Origin: Rhodospirillales bacterium
GTDB lineage: Bacteria > Pseudomonadota > Alphaproteobacteria > Rhodospirillales > Defluviicoccaceae
Assembly: GCA_007694935.1 (NCBI GenBank)
Contig: REES01000096.1
Span: 1-56,584 of the forward strand
Direction of reading: 5' to 3'
Length of the DNA: 56,584 bases
Shown here: in pieces, positions 29,315 to 38,364 of the stretch
Layout: every line of letters begins with the position of its first letter
How positions within the stretch are numbered: the stretch's first letter is position 1
Program-made: the position numbers and the translations under genes
Notes under the pieces: generated by a model
Database searches by the model: none
Seen by the model: the letters and a program-made list of their open reading frames with translations, nothing else
What the model was told of the DNA's origin: nothing

Positions 29315-29455
29315 TGGTTGCTTGCGGCATGACCCGCGAAGCGCGATAACCCACCGCGTCCGCCCTGGCGGCTCTGTGTGCTCCGGCAGTGGAGAACGCT
29401 ACCGCCGTCGTGCGCTGGCCGTCCTCGACGGGCTCCCGTTACGGGCGAAGCCCGG

Positions 29456-29599
29456 TTACTTCTCGGCCTTCTTGTCGGCCTGCAGTTGCTCCTGCATCTG
29501 CCGCGCCAACTCGCGCTTGCGTTCCTCCCGCTCGCGGCGCTCGATCTCCGCCGCATCCACCTTCGGCTCGCCTTCTCGCTTCTTGAACAATCCAAACAT
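29456..29599 (-). CDS. Small charged coiled-coil protein (47 aa), unknown function
   Basis: It starts MFGLFKKREGEPK and then runs as an uninterrupted Arg/Glu-rich helix (AAEIERREREERKRELARQM), ending DKKAEK. The ATG is preceded by GGAGGAGAG at good spacing, which is why I accept so short a frame. An amphipathic N-terminus plus charged helix suggests membrane-surface or protein-protein contact, which is inference. It lies between cysS (convergent) and a second tiny ORF on the same strand. Confidence 0.65.
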   Translation of the reverse strand: MFGLFKKREGEPKVDAAEIERREREERKRELARQMQEQLQADKKAEK

Positions 29600-29765
29600 G
29601 CTGTCTCTCCTCCGCTGCGTGGAGCTTTTATCTATACCAGCACGCAAGATTCTCCCGCTTCCTTCGCTCCGATTCAAGCGAAACCGGGACGACCAACGTG
29701 ATTTTTCACGGAGGCACGGCGGCCGCCGAGCCCGGCCGCCGCCGATGGCGGCGGCCGGATGGGCG

Positions 29766-29906
29766 CTACAGGCCGAGCAAGACAATGGCGAGGTGGGCGC
29801 CGACGGCGACGGTGAACGACGCGAACACCACACCGACGATGCAAAGGAAGCTTGGCGCCGCCGAGGGCGCCGGGGGATTCCAGTGTCGACTACGCGGATG
29901 GGGCAT
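29766..29906 (-). CDS. Small single-pass membrane protein (46 aa), unknown function
   Basis: Translation gives MPHPRSRHWNPPAP followed by one strongly hydrophobic helix (FLCIVGVVFASFTVAVGAHL, about residues 20-39). GAGAGAGGAGAG lies about 10 bases before the ATG. The basic, proline-rich N-terminus and single transmembrane helix are coherent for a small inner-membrane protein. I recognise no family. It is upstream of the 47-residue ORF on the same strand and could share a transcript with it. Confidence 0.5.
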   Translation of the reverse strand: MPHPRSRHWNPPAPSAAPSFLCIVGVVFASFTVAVGAHLAIVLLGL

Positions 29907-30122
29907 CACGGAACGGCTCTCCTCTCTCAAGGTCATCGTCCCACTGTTGGTACGTGGGGGCGGGATCGCAAACCTTGCGGCAGAGTGTACCCCATAGGGG
30001 TGCTATGTACAACCCTCTGGTAACGATGGTTGCGCATATGGATGCCGCGGCCGGCGAGGCCCGCTGCCGCGTCGGCGGATGCTCACGTCGTGAAAGCGTC
30101 GCCGCCGATGGCGCCACCCGGC

Positions 30123-31337
30123 CTATGCGAGCGGCAGAGAGAGCAAGCCGTCCGCGAGCTTGGGATCGAACCAGGTGGACTTGGGCGGCATCACCGCGCC
30201 GGCATCGGCCACCGCCATCAGATCGGCGAGGGCGGTGGGATACAGGGCGAAGCCGACCGCCCAGTGGCCGGAAGCGACACGGCGTTCGAGTTCGGCCAGA
30301 CCGCGATCGCCGCCGACGAAATCGATCCGGGAATCGGTGCGCGGGTCGCCAATCCCCAGCAGCGGTTCCAGCACGTGCCGACTGAGGCGGCTGACGTCGA
30401 GGCGGTCGACCCCTTGATCCTCGTTCATTGCGTCCCGCAGGCGCAAGCGGTACCAGCGCCCGCCCAGCACCATGGCAAACACGCCCGGGCCGGACGGCCG
30501 CGGCGGTGTCGCGGCCTCGACAACCTCGAACGTCGCAGCGAGATCTGAGAGGAATCGTTCGGGACTGCGGCCGGCGAGGTCGCGAACGACGCGGTTGTAG
30601 TCGAGGATCCGCACCTCGTCCGCCGGAAAGCTGACCGCCAGAAAGTGGTCTGCCGCCGGGGCACGCACCTCGGCCACCCGGGCAGCCGCCGCAGCCCGAT
30701 GGTGGCCGTCGGCGATATAGACGGCCGCCATGCCGGCGAACGCGGTGGTGAGACGGTCGGTCACCGAGGGGGCGTCCGCGACCCAGATCCGGTGGCGCAC
30801 GCCTTCATCGCTGACGACATCGGCGACTGGTTCCCCCGCGGTGGCCCCGGCGAGACAGGCCGACACTGCGGCATCCGGCCGGTGGGTCAGGAACACCGGC
30901 CCGGTGTGGGCATCCACCGCCGTGATCTGTCGAACGCGATCGGTCTCCTTGGCGGGACGGGTGTGCTCATGGCGGCGGATCCGGCCCGAGGTGTAGGCGG
31001 CGACCGGCGCTGCGGCGGCCACCCCGGTCTGGGTGTGGTCGCGGGCGTCCAGTCGGTAGACGTAGAATGCGGGCCTCCCATCCCGGACCAGCACGCCTTC
31101 GGCGAGCATCCGCCGGAAGGCGTTGCCGGCCGTGGCGTAGACCTCGGCCGCATGGGGGTCGGTTCCGGGCGGCAGGTCGATCTCCGCCCGCGAGACATGC
31201 AGAAAGCTCCACGGCCGTCCGGCGGCCCGGTCGCGCGCCTCCTCGGTGGAGACGACGTCGTAGGGCGGTGCGGCCACCTCATGAGCCCGGCCGGAAGCCG
31301 GGCGGATCGCCCGAAAGGGCAGCAGCAAGGGTTCCAC
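30123..31337 (-). CDS. DUF1015 family protein (COG4198)
   Basis: A 404-residue cytosolic protein with DUF1015 signatures: LLPFRAIRP and VAAPPYDVVS at the N-terminus, RRHEHTRPAKETDR in the middle, and IADGHHRAAAAAR at about residues 208-220. The biochemical role is not established to my knowledge. Homologues often sit beside serine-biosynthesis genes (serA/serC) in other phyla, pointing to serine or phosphoserine chemistry. Here the GTG start is 7 bases after the trpB2 stop, so the two are almost certainly co-translated. The open frame extends into trpB2, but VEPLLLPFRA is the conserved beginning. Confidence 0.85.
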   Translation of the reverse strand: MEPLLLPFRAIRPASGRAHEVAAPPYDVVSTEEARDRAAGRPWSFLHVSRAEIDLPPGTDPHAAEVYATAGNAFRRMLAEGVLVRDGRPAFYVYRLDARDHTQTGVAAAAPVAAYTSGRIRRHEHTRPAKETDRVRQITAVDAHTGPVFLTHRPDAAVSACLAGATAGEPVADVVSDEGVRHRIWVADAPSVTDRLTTAFAGMAAVYIADGHHRAAAAARVAEVRAPAADHFLAVSFPADEVRILDYNRVVRDLAGRSPERFLSDLAATFEVVEAATPPRPSGPGVFAMVLGGRWYRLRLRDAMNEDQGVDRLDVSRLSRHVLEPLLGIGDPRTDSRIDFVGGDRGLAELERRVASGHWAVGFALYPTALADLMAVADAGAVMPPKSTWFDPKLADGLLSLPLA

Positions 31338-31344
31338 CGGGTGG

Positions 31345-32718
31345 CTACTCCGCCGCGCTGACCTCGGGCAGCCCACCCAGCGAGCGAGTGAGCGACGCTT
31401 CGCTGTACGGACGATCCTCAAGCTTGCCGGCGAAATAATCGGCGTAGGCCTGCATGTCGAAATGTCCATGGCCGCAAAGGTTGAACAGGATGGTGCGGGC
31501 GCGCCCCTCCTGCTTGCACACCAGCGCCTCGTCGATGACCGCCCGGATCGCGTGGTTGGCCTCCGGTGCCGGCACGATCCCTTCGGCCCTGGCGAAGGTC
31601 ACGCCGGCGGCGAAGCAGGGCGTCTGGTCGTAGGCCCGGGCCTCGATCAGACCCAGGTCCAGCAACTGGCTCACCAGTGGTGACATGCCGTGATAGCGGA
31701 GGCCACCGGCGTGAATGCCGGTGGGGACGAACGTGGACCCGAGCGTCCGCATCTTCAGCAACGGGGTGAGATGGGCGGTATCACCGAAGTCGTAGGCATA
31801 GGCCCCGCGGGTCAAGGTCGGACAGGCGGTGGGTTCGGCGGCGATGATGCGGTAGCGCCGGCCGCCCCGCAAGGTCTCGGCGAGAAAGGGGAACACCAGT
31901 CCGGCGAAGTTGCTGCCGCCGCCGGTGCAGCCGACAATCACGTCCGGCACCGCATCGGCCAGCGCCAACTGCTCGATGGTCTCAAGGCCGATGACCGTCT
32001 GGTGCAGCATGACGTGGTTGAGAACGCTGCCGAGCGCGTACTTGGTGTCCTCACGGGTCGCCGCGGTCTCCACCGCTTCCGAGATGGCGATGCCCAGACT
32101 GCCGGTCGATTGAGGGTCCTCCGACAGGATCTGCCGACCGGCCGCCGTCTCCTCACTGGGGCTGGCGACGCAGCGGGCGCCGTAGGCTTCCATGGCGGCG
32201 CGTCGGTACGGCTTCTGATCGAAGCTCACCCGCACCATGAAGACATCCACCGGCACCCCGAAGATACCGCCGGCGAATGCCAGAGACGTGCCCCATTGGC
32301 CGGCGCCGGTCTCGGTCGCCAGCCGGCGGGTGCCGTCGGCGTGGTTGAAGAAGGCCTGGGCGACCGCAGTGTTGGGCTTGTGGCTGCCAGTGGGGCTGAC
32401 ACCCTCGTACTTGTAATAGATGCGGGCCGGGGTATCGAGCGCCCGCTCCAGAAAGCGGGCGCGGAAGAGGGGAGTCGGCCGCCACAGGGCGTAGACCTCC
32501 CGGACCGGTTCCGGGATTTCGATCTCCCGTTCCGTGGCCATCTCCTGGGCGATCAGGCTGGGCGGAAAGATGGCCGCCATATCGGCGGGGGTCACCGGCG
32601 CCCGCGTCTCCGGATGGAGGACCGGCGATGGCGGCTCGGGCAGATCCGCCGCAATGTTGTACCAGGACCGTGGAATGCGGTCATCGCCGAGCAGAAACTT
32701 GATCGCCTCGGACGCCAT
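31345..32718 (-). CDS. trpB2: TrpB2-type tryptophan synthase beta-like PLP enzyme
   Basis: A PLP enzyme of 457 residues, longer than standard TrpB1 (about 400). The cofactor lysine is Lys114 in [11 protein letters not shown], the catalytic Glu region reads ETGAGQWG (TrpB1 has QHG), and the phosphate-binding loop is [11 protein letters not shown]. TrpB2 enzymes join indole to serine or, in some archaeal members, to O-phosphoserine, without a TrpA partner; indole salvage is a common proposal. The start at 32718 has GGGGGG 7 bases upstream. It follows degP and is directly coupled to the DUF1015 gene. Confidence 0.93.
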   Translation of the reverse strand: MASEAIKFLLGDDRIPRSWYNIAADLPEPPSPVLHPETRAPVTPADMAAIFPPSLIAQEMATEREIEIPEPVREVYALWRPTPLFRARFLERALDTPARIYYKYEGVSPTGSHKPNTAVAQAFFNHADGTRRLATETGAGQWGTSLAFAGGIFGVPVDVFMVRVSFDQKPYRRAAMEAYGARCVASPSEETAAGRQILSEDPQSTGSLGIAISEAVETAATREDTKYALGSVLNHVMLHQTVIGLETIEQLALADAVPDVIVGCTGGGSNFAGLVFPFLAETLRGGRRYRIIAAEPTACPTLTRGAYAYDFGDTAHLTPLLKMRTLGSTFVPTGIHAGGLRYHGMSPLVSQLLDLGLIEARAYDQTPCFAAGVTFARAEGIVPAPEANHAIRAVIDEALVCKQEGRARTILFNLCGHGHFDMQAYADYFAGKLEDRPYSEASLTRSLGGLPEVSAAE

Positions 32719-32755
32719 GTCGGTTCCCCCCCGTTGGATTGCTCTTGTTGTCTCA

Positions 32756-32783
32756 GCGGCGGCACCGCCCCCGGTGCCGCCGC
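32756..32783. repeat. Strong hairpin between degP and trpB2
   Basis: GCGGCGGCACCG pairs perfectly with CGGTGCCGCCGC across a 4-base loop. It lies between the degP stop and the trpB2 start, on the transcript of both. There is no T-run on either strand, so it may be an mRNA-stability or processing element, or a factor-dependent terminator, rather than an intrinsic terminator. Confidence 0.6.
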
Positions 32784-32809
32784 CGGATCTGCCGAGCGCC
32801 GCTGATCGC

Positions 32810-34375
32810 CTATCCCTGACCGATGCGGACGGCCACGAAGCGGGGCCCGCCCACACCTTCCACAAGCATCAGCACGGAGGCCCGACCGGCCTCACGAGCT
32901 TCCTCGACCCGGGCAACGACGTCGGCCGGGGTCCGCACCTCCTGCTGCCCGACCTCGACGATAACGTCGCCGCGGCGGATCCCGTGTTCTCCGGCGATGC
33001 TGCCGGGTTCCACGTCGGTCACGACCACACCCGCGGTGGTATCGCCGAGTTCGAACTGCTCACGCAGGTTATCATCGATCTCCGCCACGGTGATGCCGAG
33101 CGCATCCACCGCAAGCGACGGCGGTTCACCGGGCTGCTGCCGCGGGGCGCGGCCGCTGACCTGCACTTCCTCCTCTTCCAGGGCGCCGACGGTCACGTCG
33201 ACGGTGATTTCGCGCCCGCCCCGCCAGACCTCGACACCGACGGTCCGCCCGACCTCGGTATCGGCAACGATGCGCGGAAGCTGACGCATCTCATTGACCG
33301 AGCGTCCGTCGAACTGCAGGATCACATCGCCCTTTTCGAGGCCCGCCGCCGCTGCCGGACCGTCCGCCATCACGTCGGCGACGAGGGCACCGCGCGCACG
33401 CTCAAGCCCGAAGCTCTCCGCCAGTTCCTCGGTCACCGTCTGGATGCGGACCCCGAGCCAGCCGCGACGCACCTCGCCGTGTGCGATCAACTGGCGGATG
33501 ACCGGTTCCGCGACGTTGACGGGAATGGCGAAGCCGATCCCGACACTGCCGCCCGACGGGGAGAAGATCGCGGTGTTGATGCCGATCACCTCGCCATCCA
33601 GGTTGAACATCGGGCCGCCCGAATTGCCCCGGTTGATGGACGCATCGGTCTGCAGGAAATCGTCATAGGGACCGGCCTGGATATCACGGCTGCGCGCCGA
33701 GATGATGCCGGCAGTGACGGTGCCGCCGAAGCCGAACGGATTGCCGATGGCAAGCACCCAGTCCCCCACCCGCGCGACATCGGAATCGCCGAAGGTGATG
33801 GCCGACAGGGTCGCCGGCGGCTCGACCTTGAGGACCGCGATATCGGTCTTGGGATCGCGGCCCACCACTTCCGCCGCCAGGCGCGTCTCATCGTGCAGGA
33901 TGACGGAGATTTCGTCGGCATCCTGGATGACGTGATTGTTGGTAACGATGAAGCCCGAGGCGTCGACGACAAAACCCGAACCCAGCGAGGTCGCGCGCCG
34001 CTGGCGCGGCTCGCGCGGCTGGCTCCGCTCGAAGAATTCGCGGAAAAACTCCTCGAAAGGTGAACCCGGCGGGACGACCGGTGGTTCGATCCCGGGCTGT
34101 CTTTCCGCCACCTGGGTGGTGGAGATGTTGACGACGGCCGGGAGCAGCCGTTCGGCGAGGTCGGCGAAGGAGTCCGGCGCCGACCGTGCCTGAACCCCGC
34201 CGATGGGCGTTCCGACGACGACAGCGACCGCCACCACGGCCGCGACCCATCGGCTGGCCCAGATCGCGACCTTGCACCGGTTGCCGCGCCGTTCAAGGCC
34301 GTTCGGCTGCGGCGCAGGCTCGAAGTCAGCCAGTCGCGGCCGGCCCGGCGCAGCACACTCATTCGTTCGGATCAT
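32810..34375 (-). CDS. degP: Periplasmic serine protease of the DegP/HtrA (Do) family
   Basis: Degrades or refolds damaged envelope proteins in the periplasm. Its 521 residues begin with a charged stretch and one hydrophobic segment (about residues 36-62), which is a signal or anchor. The trypsin-like triad follows: His in TNNHVIQDA, Asp in KTDIAVLKV and Ser in GNSGGPMFN. Two PDZ domains come next ([10 protein letters not shown] onward, and [14 protein letters not shown] onward). The ATG at 34375 has GGGAG at long spacing, and a start further in is possible. It ends the hflK-hflC-DUF2065-degP order common in Alphaproteobacteria. Confidence 0.95.
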   Translation of the reverse strand: MIRTNECAAPGRPRLADFEPAPQPNGLERRGNRCKVAIWASRWVAAVVAVAVVVGTPIGGVQARSAPDSFADLAERLLPAVVNISTTQVAERQPGIEPPVVPPGSPFEEFFREFFERSQPREPRQRRATSLGSGFVVDASGFIVTNNHVIQDADEISVILHDETRLAAEVVGRDPKTDIAVLKVEPPATLSAITFGDSDVARVGDWVLAIGNPFGFGGTVTAGIISARSRDIQAGPYDDFLQTDASINRGNSGGPMFNLDGEVIGINTAIFSPSGGSVGIGFAIPVNVAEPVIRQLIAHGEVRRGWLGVRIQTVTEELAESFGLERARGALVADVMADGPAAAAGLEKGDVILQFDGRSVNEMRQLPRIVADTEVGRTVGVEVWRGGREITVDVTVGALEEEEVQVSGRAPRQQPGEPPSLAVDALGITVAEIDDNLREQFELGDTTAGVVVTDVEPGSIAGEHGIRRGDVIVEVGQQEVRTPADVVARVEEAREAGRASVLMLVEGVGGPRFVAVRIGQG

Positions 34376-34546
34376 TGCTGAGCGATGCTCCCGTAAGTCA
34401 TGATGGCGGCGATGTAGAATGTCGAGGGGCCAGGGTCAACCGCTGCCGCGCAGGACGATTGAACCCGAAGTGTTGAATACGGTGCCGTCGTTTCGCCGGC
34501 CCCGTCGCGAGGCATCCGGCCATCTTGGTTCGGCCGGCAGGAGGTC

Positions 34547-34732
34547 TCACCCCCGGACCATCCACACGATGCCACAGCCGATCGCCACGGCGACGATTCC
34601 GGCCCAGCGCAGGTGTCCCGGCGGTTCAGCCAGCACCTGCATCATCAGGCTTTTCACGCCTTGGGGAAACAGTGCGAAGGCGATGCCCTCGATGACGAGG
34701 GCGAGACCGATGGCCGTAACCAAGTCGGCCAT
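34547..34732 (-). CDS. DUF2065 family small inner-membrane protein
   Basis: A 61-residue protein with two transmembrane helices separated by a short loop (LFPQGVKSLM). It matches the DUF2065/YjeT family normally found just after hflC. It may be an accessory of the HflKC complex, but no function is established. It lies 59 bases downstream of hflC and 170 bases upstream of degP, all on the same strand. Confidence 0.88.
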   Translation of the reverse strand: MADLVTAIGLALVIEGIAFALFPQGVKSLMMQVLAEPPGHLRWAGIVAVAIGCGIVWMVRG

Positions 34733-34791
34733 CGGTTCCCGCCGTCATCCTGACAGAGGCTGCTGGCACGAGGCCGGAGCCGGGCAGCGCG

Positions 34792-35757
34792 TCAGCGCGC
34801 CGCCTGGCCCACGACGTTCCCTTCCTCGCCGTCGCGCGCCGCCTGGCGCACGACGTTCCCGTCCTCGCCGTCGCGCGCCGCCTGGCGCACGACGGTGCCG
34901 TTATCGCCGTGGAAGAACCGGAAGAACTCGGAATCGGCCCCAAGCACCAACCGGGTCTGGCCGGTACGCAGCGCGTCATAGGCTTCCAGCGACCGGAAGA
35001 AGTCGAAGAACTCGATATCCTGCCCGTAGGCGGTGTTGAGAATGCGGGTCCGTTCCGCTTCCCCTTCACCGCGCAGGATACGCGACTGGCGGGTGGCCTC
35101 GGCCATGATCACCGTCCGTTCGCGATCCGCCTCCGCCTGGATGCGGGCCTTGAGCTCTTCACCCTCGGCACGAAGCTGCGCCGCCTGAGCGACACGCTCC
35201 GACCGCATCCGATTGTAGACCGACTGGCTGGTGGCTTCCGGCAGATCGGTCCGGCCGATGCGGACATCCACCACCTCGACCCCGAAGTCCTCGGCTTCAC
35301 GACGAAGCTGATCGGTGATCTGGTTCATCACCACCGCACGCCGGGGCGACAGCATGTCGATCAGCGACGCCCGGGCGATCTCCCCCCGCACCGAAGAGTT
35401 GAGTCGGGCACCGAACAGGCTGTTGAAGTTGTTCACGGTGACCGCCCGCTGCTTGAACATCAGCGGATCGACGATGCGATACCGGGCGAAGGAGTCGACG
35501 TTGATGCGCTTCTGGTCCGCCAGCAGAACCTCCTGCACCGGCGGATCCAGGGCCAGAATACGGCGCTCGAAGATTTCCACGTTCTGCACGATCGGCAGCT
35601 TGAAGTGCAGCCCCGGATCCTGCTCCACCCGGACCGGCTGACCGAACTGCAGCACCAGCGCCTGTTCGGTCTGGCGCACGGTAAAGATGGAACTGAACGC
35701 CAGAATACCGATCACGACGACGACAACGCCGACCACGGCAAGGTTGATACGCTTCAT
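34792..35757 (-). CDS. hflC: HflC, SPFH/band-7 protein of the FtsH-modulating complex
   Basis: A periplasm-facing SPFH protein that assembles with HflK into a cage around the FtsH protease. Its 321 residues have an N-terminal membrane anchor (VVGVVVVVIGILAFSSIF), a band-7 domain (QTEQALVLQFGQPVR, DPGLHFKLP) and a long coiled coil (AEGEELKARIQAEADRERT). The C-terminus is unusual: after RFFHGDNGT come near-identical 13-residue repeats of the type DGEDGNVVRQAAR. The start overlaps the hflK stop by one base (TAATG). Confidence 0.95.
   Translation of the reverse strand: MKRINLAVVGVVVVVIGILAFSSIFTVRQTEQALVLQFGQPVRVEQDPGLHFKLPIVQNVEIFERRILALDPPVQEVLLADQKRINVDSFARYRIVDPLMFKQRAVTVNNFNSLFGARLNSSVRGEIARASLIDMLSPRRAVVMNQITDQLRREAEDFGVEVVDVRIGRTDLPEATSQSVYNRMRSERVAQAAQLRAEGEELKARIQAEADRERTVIMAEATRQSRILRGEGEAERTRILNTAYGQDIEFFDFFRSLEAYDALRTGQTRLVLGADSEFFRFFHGDNGTVVRQAARDGEDGNVVRQAARDGEEGNVVGQAAR
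34795..34911 (-). repeat. 39-base tandem repeat at the 3' end of hflC, three copies
   Basis: Three head-to-tail 39-base units encode HGDNGTVVRQAAR, DGEDGNVVRQAAR and DGEEGNVVGQAAR. The period is a multiple of three, so the repeats only lengthen the C-terminal tail. Copies two and three are almost identical at the base level, suggesting recent duplication. Confidence 0.9.
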
Positions 35758-36872
35758 TATCGTGTCTCCTGCCCGGTCCGCACTTCCGCCGTGCGGCGAT
35801 GCAGCTCATGCAGTGGCAAATACGGTACCACCCCCTGGGAACCAGCCGCCCCATTGTCGATGATCACGGTCTCCGTCTCGCTGAAAATTTCCTGCATCTT
35901 CTCGAGATACAGCCGCCGAATGGTGACGTCCCGGCCTTCGGCATAGGCCGAGAAGACCTGGTTGAACCGCTGTGCCTCACCTTCCGCCTCCCTCAAGAGA
36001 CGGTCGCGATACGCCAGGGCACCCTGGATGACGCGCTCGCCCTCACCCTTGGCCCGCGGGACGATGTCGTTGCGGTAGGCGAGGGCTTCGTTGACTGACC
36101 GCTCCTTGTCCTGGCGCGCGCGCTGCACGTCATTGAACGCGTCGATCACTTCCGAAGGCGGATCCACCTTGAGCTGGCGAACGTCGGCGATGTGGACGCC
36201 GGCACCGTAGCCGTCCAGGATCTCCTGGAGAAGGACGCGGGTGCGTTCATCCACTTCCTGACGCTTGATGGTGAGGGCATCCTCGAGCGGGGTCTGGCCC
36301 ACCACTTCGCGCATGGCGCTCTCGCCGGCGAGCTTGATGGTGTTTTCCGGGTCGCGGATATTGAACAGGAAGTCAGCGGCATCCTTGATCCGCCACTGGA
36401 TCACCACGTCGACGTCGATGATGTTCTGGTCGCCGGTCAGCATCAGGCTTTCCCGCGGAACGTCGCGGGTGACGTCGCCGGCACCGCGGAAGCCGATGGT
36501 GACGGTGTTGGTCTGCTCCACGTTCGGTGTGATCACTTCCCCGAAGGGGGCGGGAAACCAGTAGTTCAACCCAGGCGGGGTGATCTTGACAAACTCGCCG
36601 AATAGCAGTTCCACGCCTTGTTCGCCCGGCTGCACCCGGTAGAAGCCAGTGGCAAGCCAGATGGCGACGACGCCGACCAGAATGAGGGCGATTCCACGGC
36701 CGCCGCCAAAACCGCCCGGCATGAAGCTCTTGAAGCGCTCCTGCGTCCGTCTCAGCATCTCCTCGACGTCGGGTGGGGGATTGGATTGCGAACCGCCGCC
36801 GCCGCCCCAGGGGCCGCCGCCATTGCCGCCTCCCCAGGGACCGCCGCCGCCGCCTTTTTGATTCCAGGCCAT
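35757..36872 (-). CDS. hflK: HflK, SPFH/band-7 protein of the FtsH-modulating complex
   Basis: Partner of HflC in regulating FtsH membrane proteolysis. Its 371 residues open with a Gly/Trp/Asn-rich segment (GGGGGPWGGGNGGGPWGGGG), then a transmembrane helix (IALILVGVVAIWLATGFY), the band-7 domain (QPGEQGVELLFGEFV, PGLNYWFPAPFGEV) and a coiled coil with RAKGEGERVIQGALAYRDR. GAGAGGAG lies about 11 bases before the ATG. It heads the leftward hflK-hflC-DUF2065-degP run, divergent from the Mrp gene. Confidence 0.95.
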   Translation of the reverse strand: MAWNQKGGGGGPWGGGNGGGPWGGGGGSQSNPPPDVEEMLRRTQERFKSFMPGGFGGGRGIALILVGVVAIWLATGFYRVQPGEQGVELLFGEFVKITPPGLNYWFPAPFGEVITPNVEQTNTVTIGFRGAGDVTRDVPRESLMLTGDQNIIDVDVVIQWRIKDAADFLFNIRDPENTIKLAGESAMREVVGQTPLEDALTIKRQEVDERTRVLLQEILDGYGAGVHIADVRQLKVDPPSEVIDAFNDVQRARQDKERSVNEALAYRNDIVPRAKGEGERVIQGALAYRDRLLREAEGEAQRFNQVFSAYAEGRDVTIRRLYLEKMQEIFSETETVIIDNGAAGSQGVVPYLPLHELHRRTAEVRTGQETR

Positions 36873-37086
36873 AGGGGTCTATGCTCCTCTCTCGCGTTCG
36901 GGATTTGAGAGGGTCTGCCTGCCGCGACGACGATCGGGGAACGTGGCGGCAATCAGCCCATGATCACTATATAAAGGCGCATCCGGAGATCGCCTAATCG
37001 GGCAGCGGAAAAATAGTCCGGAAGGAACGCACGTTCAACGCGAAGCGGTCGCGCGAGCCGCAAGGTTTTGGCAGGAGAGGGAGATC

Positions 37087-38220
37087 ATGACGGAGCTTAC
37101 GGAACGGGACGTGCTCGACGCGCTCGCCACGGTGATTGACCGGGAACGGTGCCAGGACGTGGTGACTCTTGGCATGGTCAAGGGCCTTCGCATCCAGGAT
37201 GGCCACGTGATGTTCGCCCTCGAGGTCGAGGCGAGTCGGGGGCCACGGCTGGAACCGCTGCGCAAAGAGGCGGAGGAGGTGGTGCACAAGCTCAAGGGTG
37301 TGGTCACCGCCCGCGCCATGCTCACGGCCGAGCGGCCGGCGTCAACCGGCGGGCCTGCGGCACCGCGGCGCTCCGCGGGCGCCCCGCAACGCCAGGCGCC
37401 GATGCACGGTGAGTTGCTGCCGGAGGTCAAGGCGATCGTGGCGGTGGCGTCCGGCAAGGGCGGTGTCGGGAAGTCCACCACCGCCGTCAACCTGGCCGTG
37501 GCGCTGGCCCGGCAGGGGCACCGCACCGGCTTGCTGGATGCCGATGTGTACGGCCCGTCGATGCGCCGGCTGCTCGGCATCGCCGGCAATCCCGGCTCCA
37601 GTGATGGGGTGCGCCTGGATGCGATGGAGAGGTTCGGCATCAAGGCGATGTCCATGGCCTTCCTGGTGGAGGAGGAGACGCCGATCGTCTGGCGCGGGCC
37701 GATGGTACAGTCGGCGCTTGAACAGATGATGCGCGACGTTGCCTGGGGGGCTCTCGATGTCCTCGTAGTGGATATGCCGCCCGGCACCGGCGACACCCAG
37801 CTCACCATGGCCCAGCGGGTGCCGCTGGCCGGCGCGGTGATCGTGTCGACGCCCCAGGACATCGCCCTGATCGATGCCCGCAAGGGCCTCAACATGTTCC
37901 GGAAAGTGGACGTCCCGGTGCTCGGCATCATTGAGAACATGAGCTACTTCATCTGCCCGCACTGCCAGGGGCGGACAGACATTTTCGGCCACGGCGGCGC
38001 CGAGGAGGAGGCCCAGCGGCTTGGCGTCGACTTCCTGGGCGGCATCCCGCTGGATGTGGCGATCCGCGAGACCTCGGACGGTGGCACCCCCATCGTCGTC
38101 GCCGACCCGGACGGCGAGCATGCCAAGGCCTACCTTGGCATCGCAAGCCGGGTTTGGGAGAGGGTCGAAGCGGTGATCGCCGGGCGTGCCGCCTCGGCGC
38201 CGCGAATCGTCATCCAATAG
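37087..38220 (+). CDS. mrp: Mrp/ApbC-type iron-sulfur cluster carrier P-loop ATPase
   Basis: A 377-residue cytosolic Fe-S carrier. An N-terminal DUF59/FeS-assembly domain (about residues 1-85) is joined by an Ala/Pro-rich linker to the P-loop domain with GKGGVGKSTTAVNLA. A cluster-binding Cys pair follows in ICPHCQG. GGAGAGGGAGATC precedes the ATG. It likely delivers [4Fe-4S] clusters to client enzymes. It is divergent from hflK and followed after 144 bases by the Zur-box-preceded GTPase gene. Confidence 0.95.
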   Translation: MTELTERDVLDALATVIDRERCQDVVTLGMVKGLRIQDGHVMFALEVEASRGPRLEPLRKEAEEVVHKLKGVVTARAMLTAERPASTGGPAAPRRSAGAPQRQAPMHGELLPEVKAIVAVASGKGGVGKSTTAVNLAVALARQGHRTGLLDADVYGPSMRRLLGIAGNPGSSDGVRLDAMERFGIKAMSMAFLVEEETPIVWRGPMVQSALEQMMRDVAWGALDVLVVDMPPGTGDTQLTMAQRVPLAGAVIVSTPQDIALIDARKGLNMFRKVDVPVLGIIENMSYFICPHCQGRTDIFGHGGAEEEAQRLGVDFLGGIPLDVAIRETSDGGTPIVVADPDGEHAKAYLGIASRVWERVEAVIAGRAASAPRIVIQ

Positions 38221-38285
38221 GGTGGATGCCGCCACCGCCGGGACATCGACACCGGAGCTGCCGGACAGGGGCTCCCGTCTCCTGT

Positions 38286-38302
38286 ATGTTATACTATAAC
38301 AT
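38286..38302. promoter_or_regulatory. Zur box (zinc uptake regulator operator)
   Basis: ATGTTATACTATAACAT is a perfect 17-base palindrome around a central C, 63 bases before the GTPase start. It fits the TGTTAT-N3-ATAACA type of operator bound by alphaproteobacterial Zur. It stands out as A/T-rich within GC-rich surroundings. No zur gene is in the window. Confidence 0.8.
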
Positions 38303-38364
38303 TCGGGTTGACGGTGCCGTGGCGCTGAGGTGTTATCCGGCCGGTCCACCGAGCGGAGGCTGTC

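Noticed and set aside
30160-30182. A second T-arm-like sequence (GGTTCGATCCC on the minus strand).
   Set aside because: It encodes STWFDPKLADG of the DUF1015 protein, and no tRNA cloverleaf is possible around it.
36760-36872. Gly-rich repeats at the hflK N-terminus, considered as a separate repeat element.
   Set aside because: Gly/Trp/Asn-rich N-termini are normal for HflK, so this is not an unusual feature.
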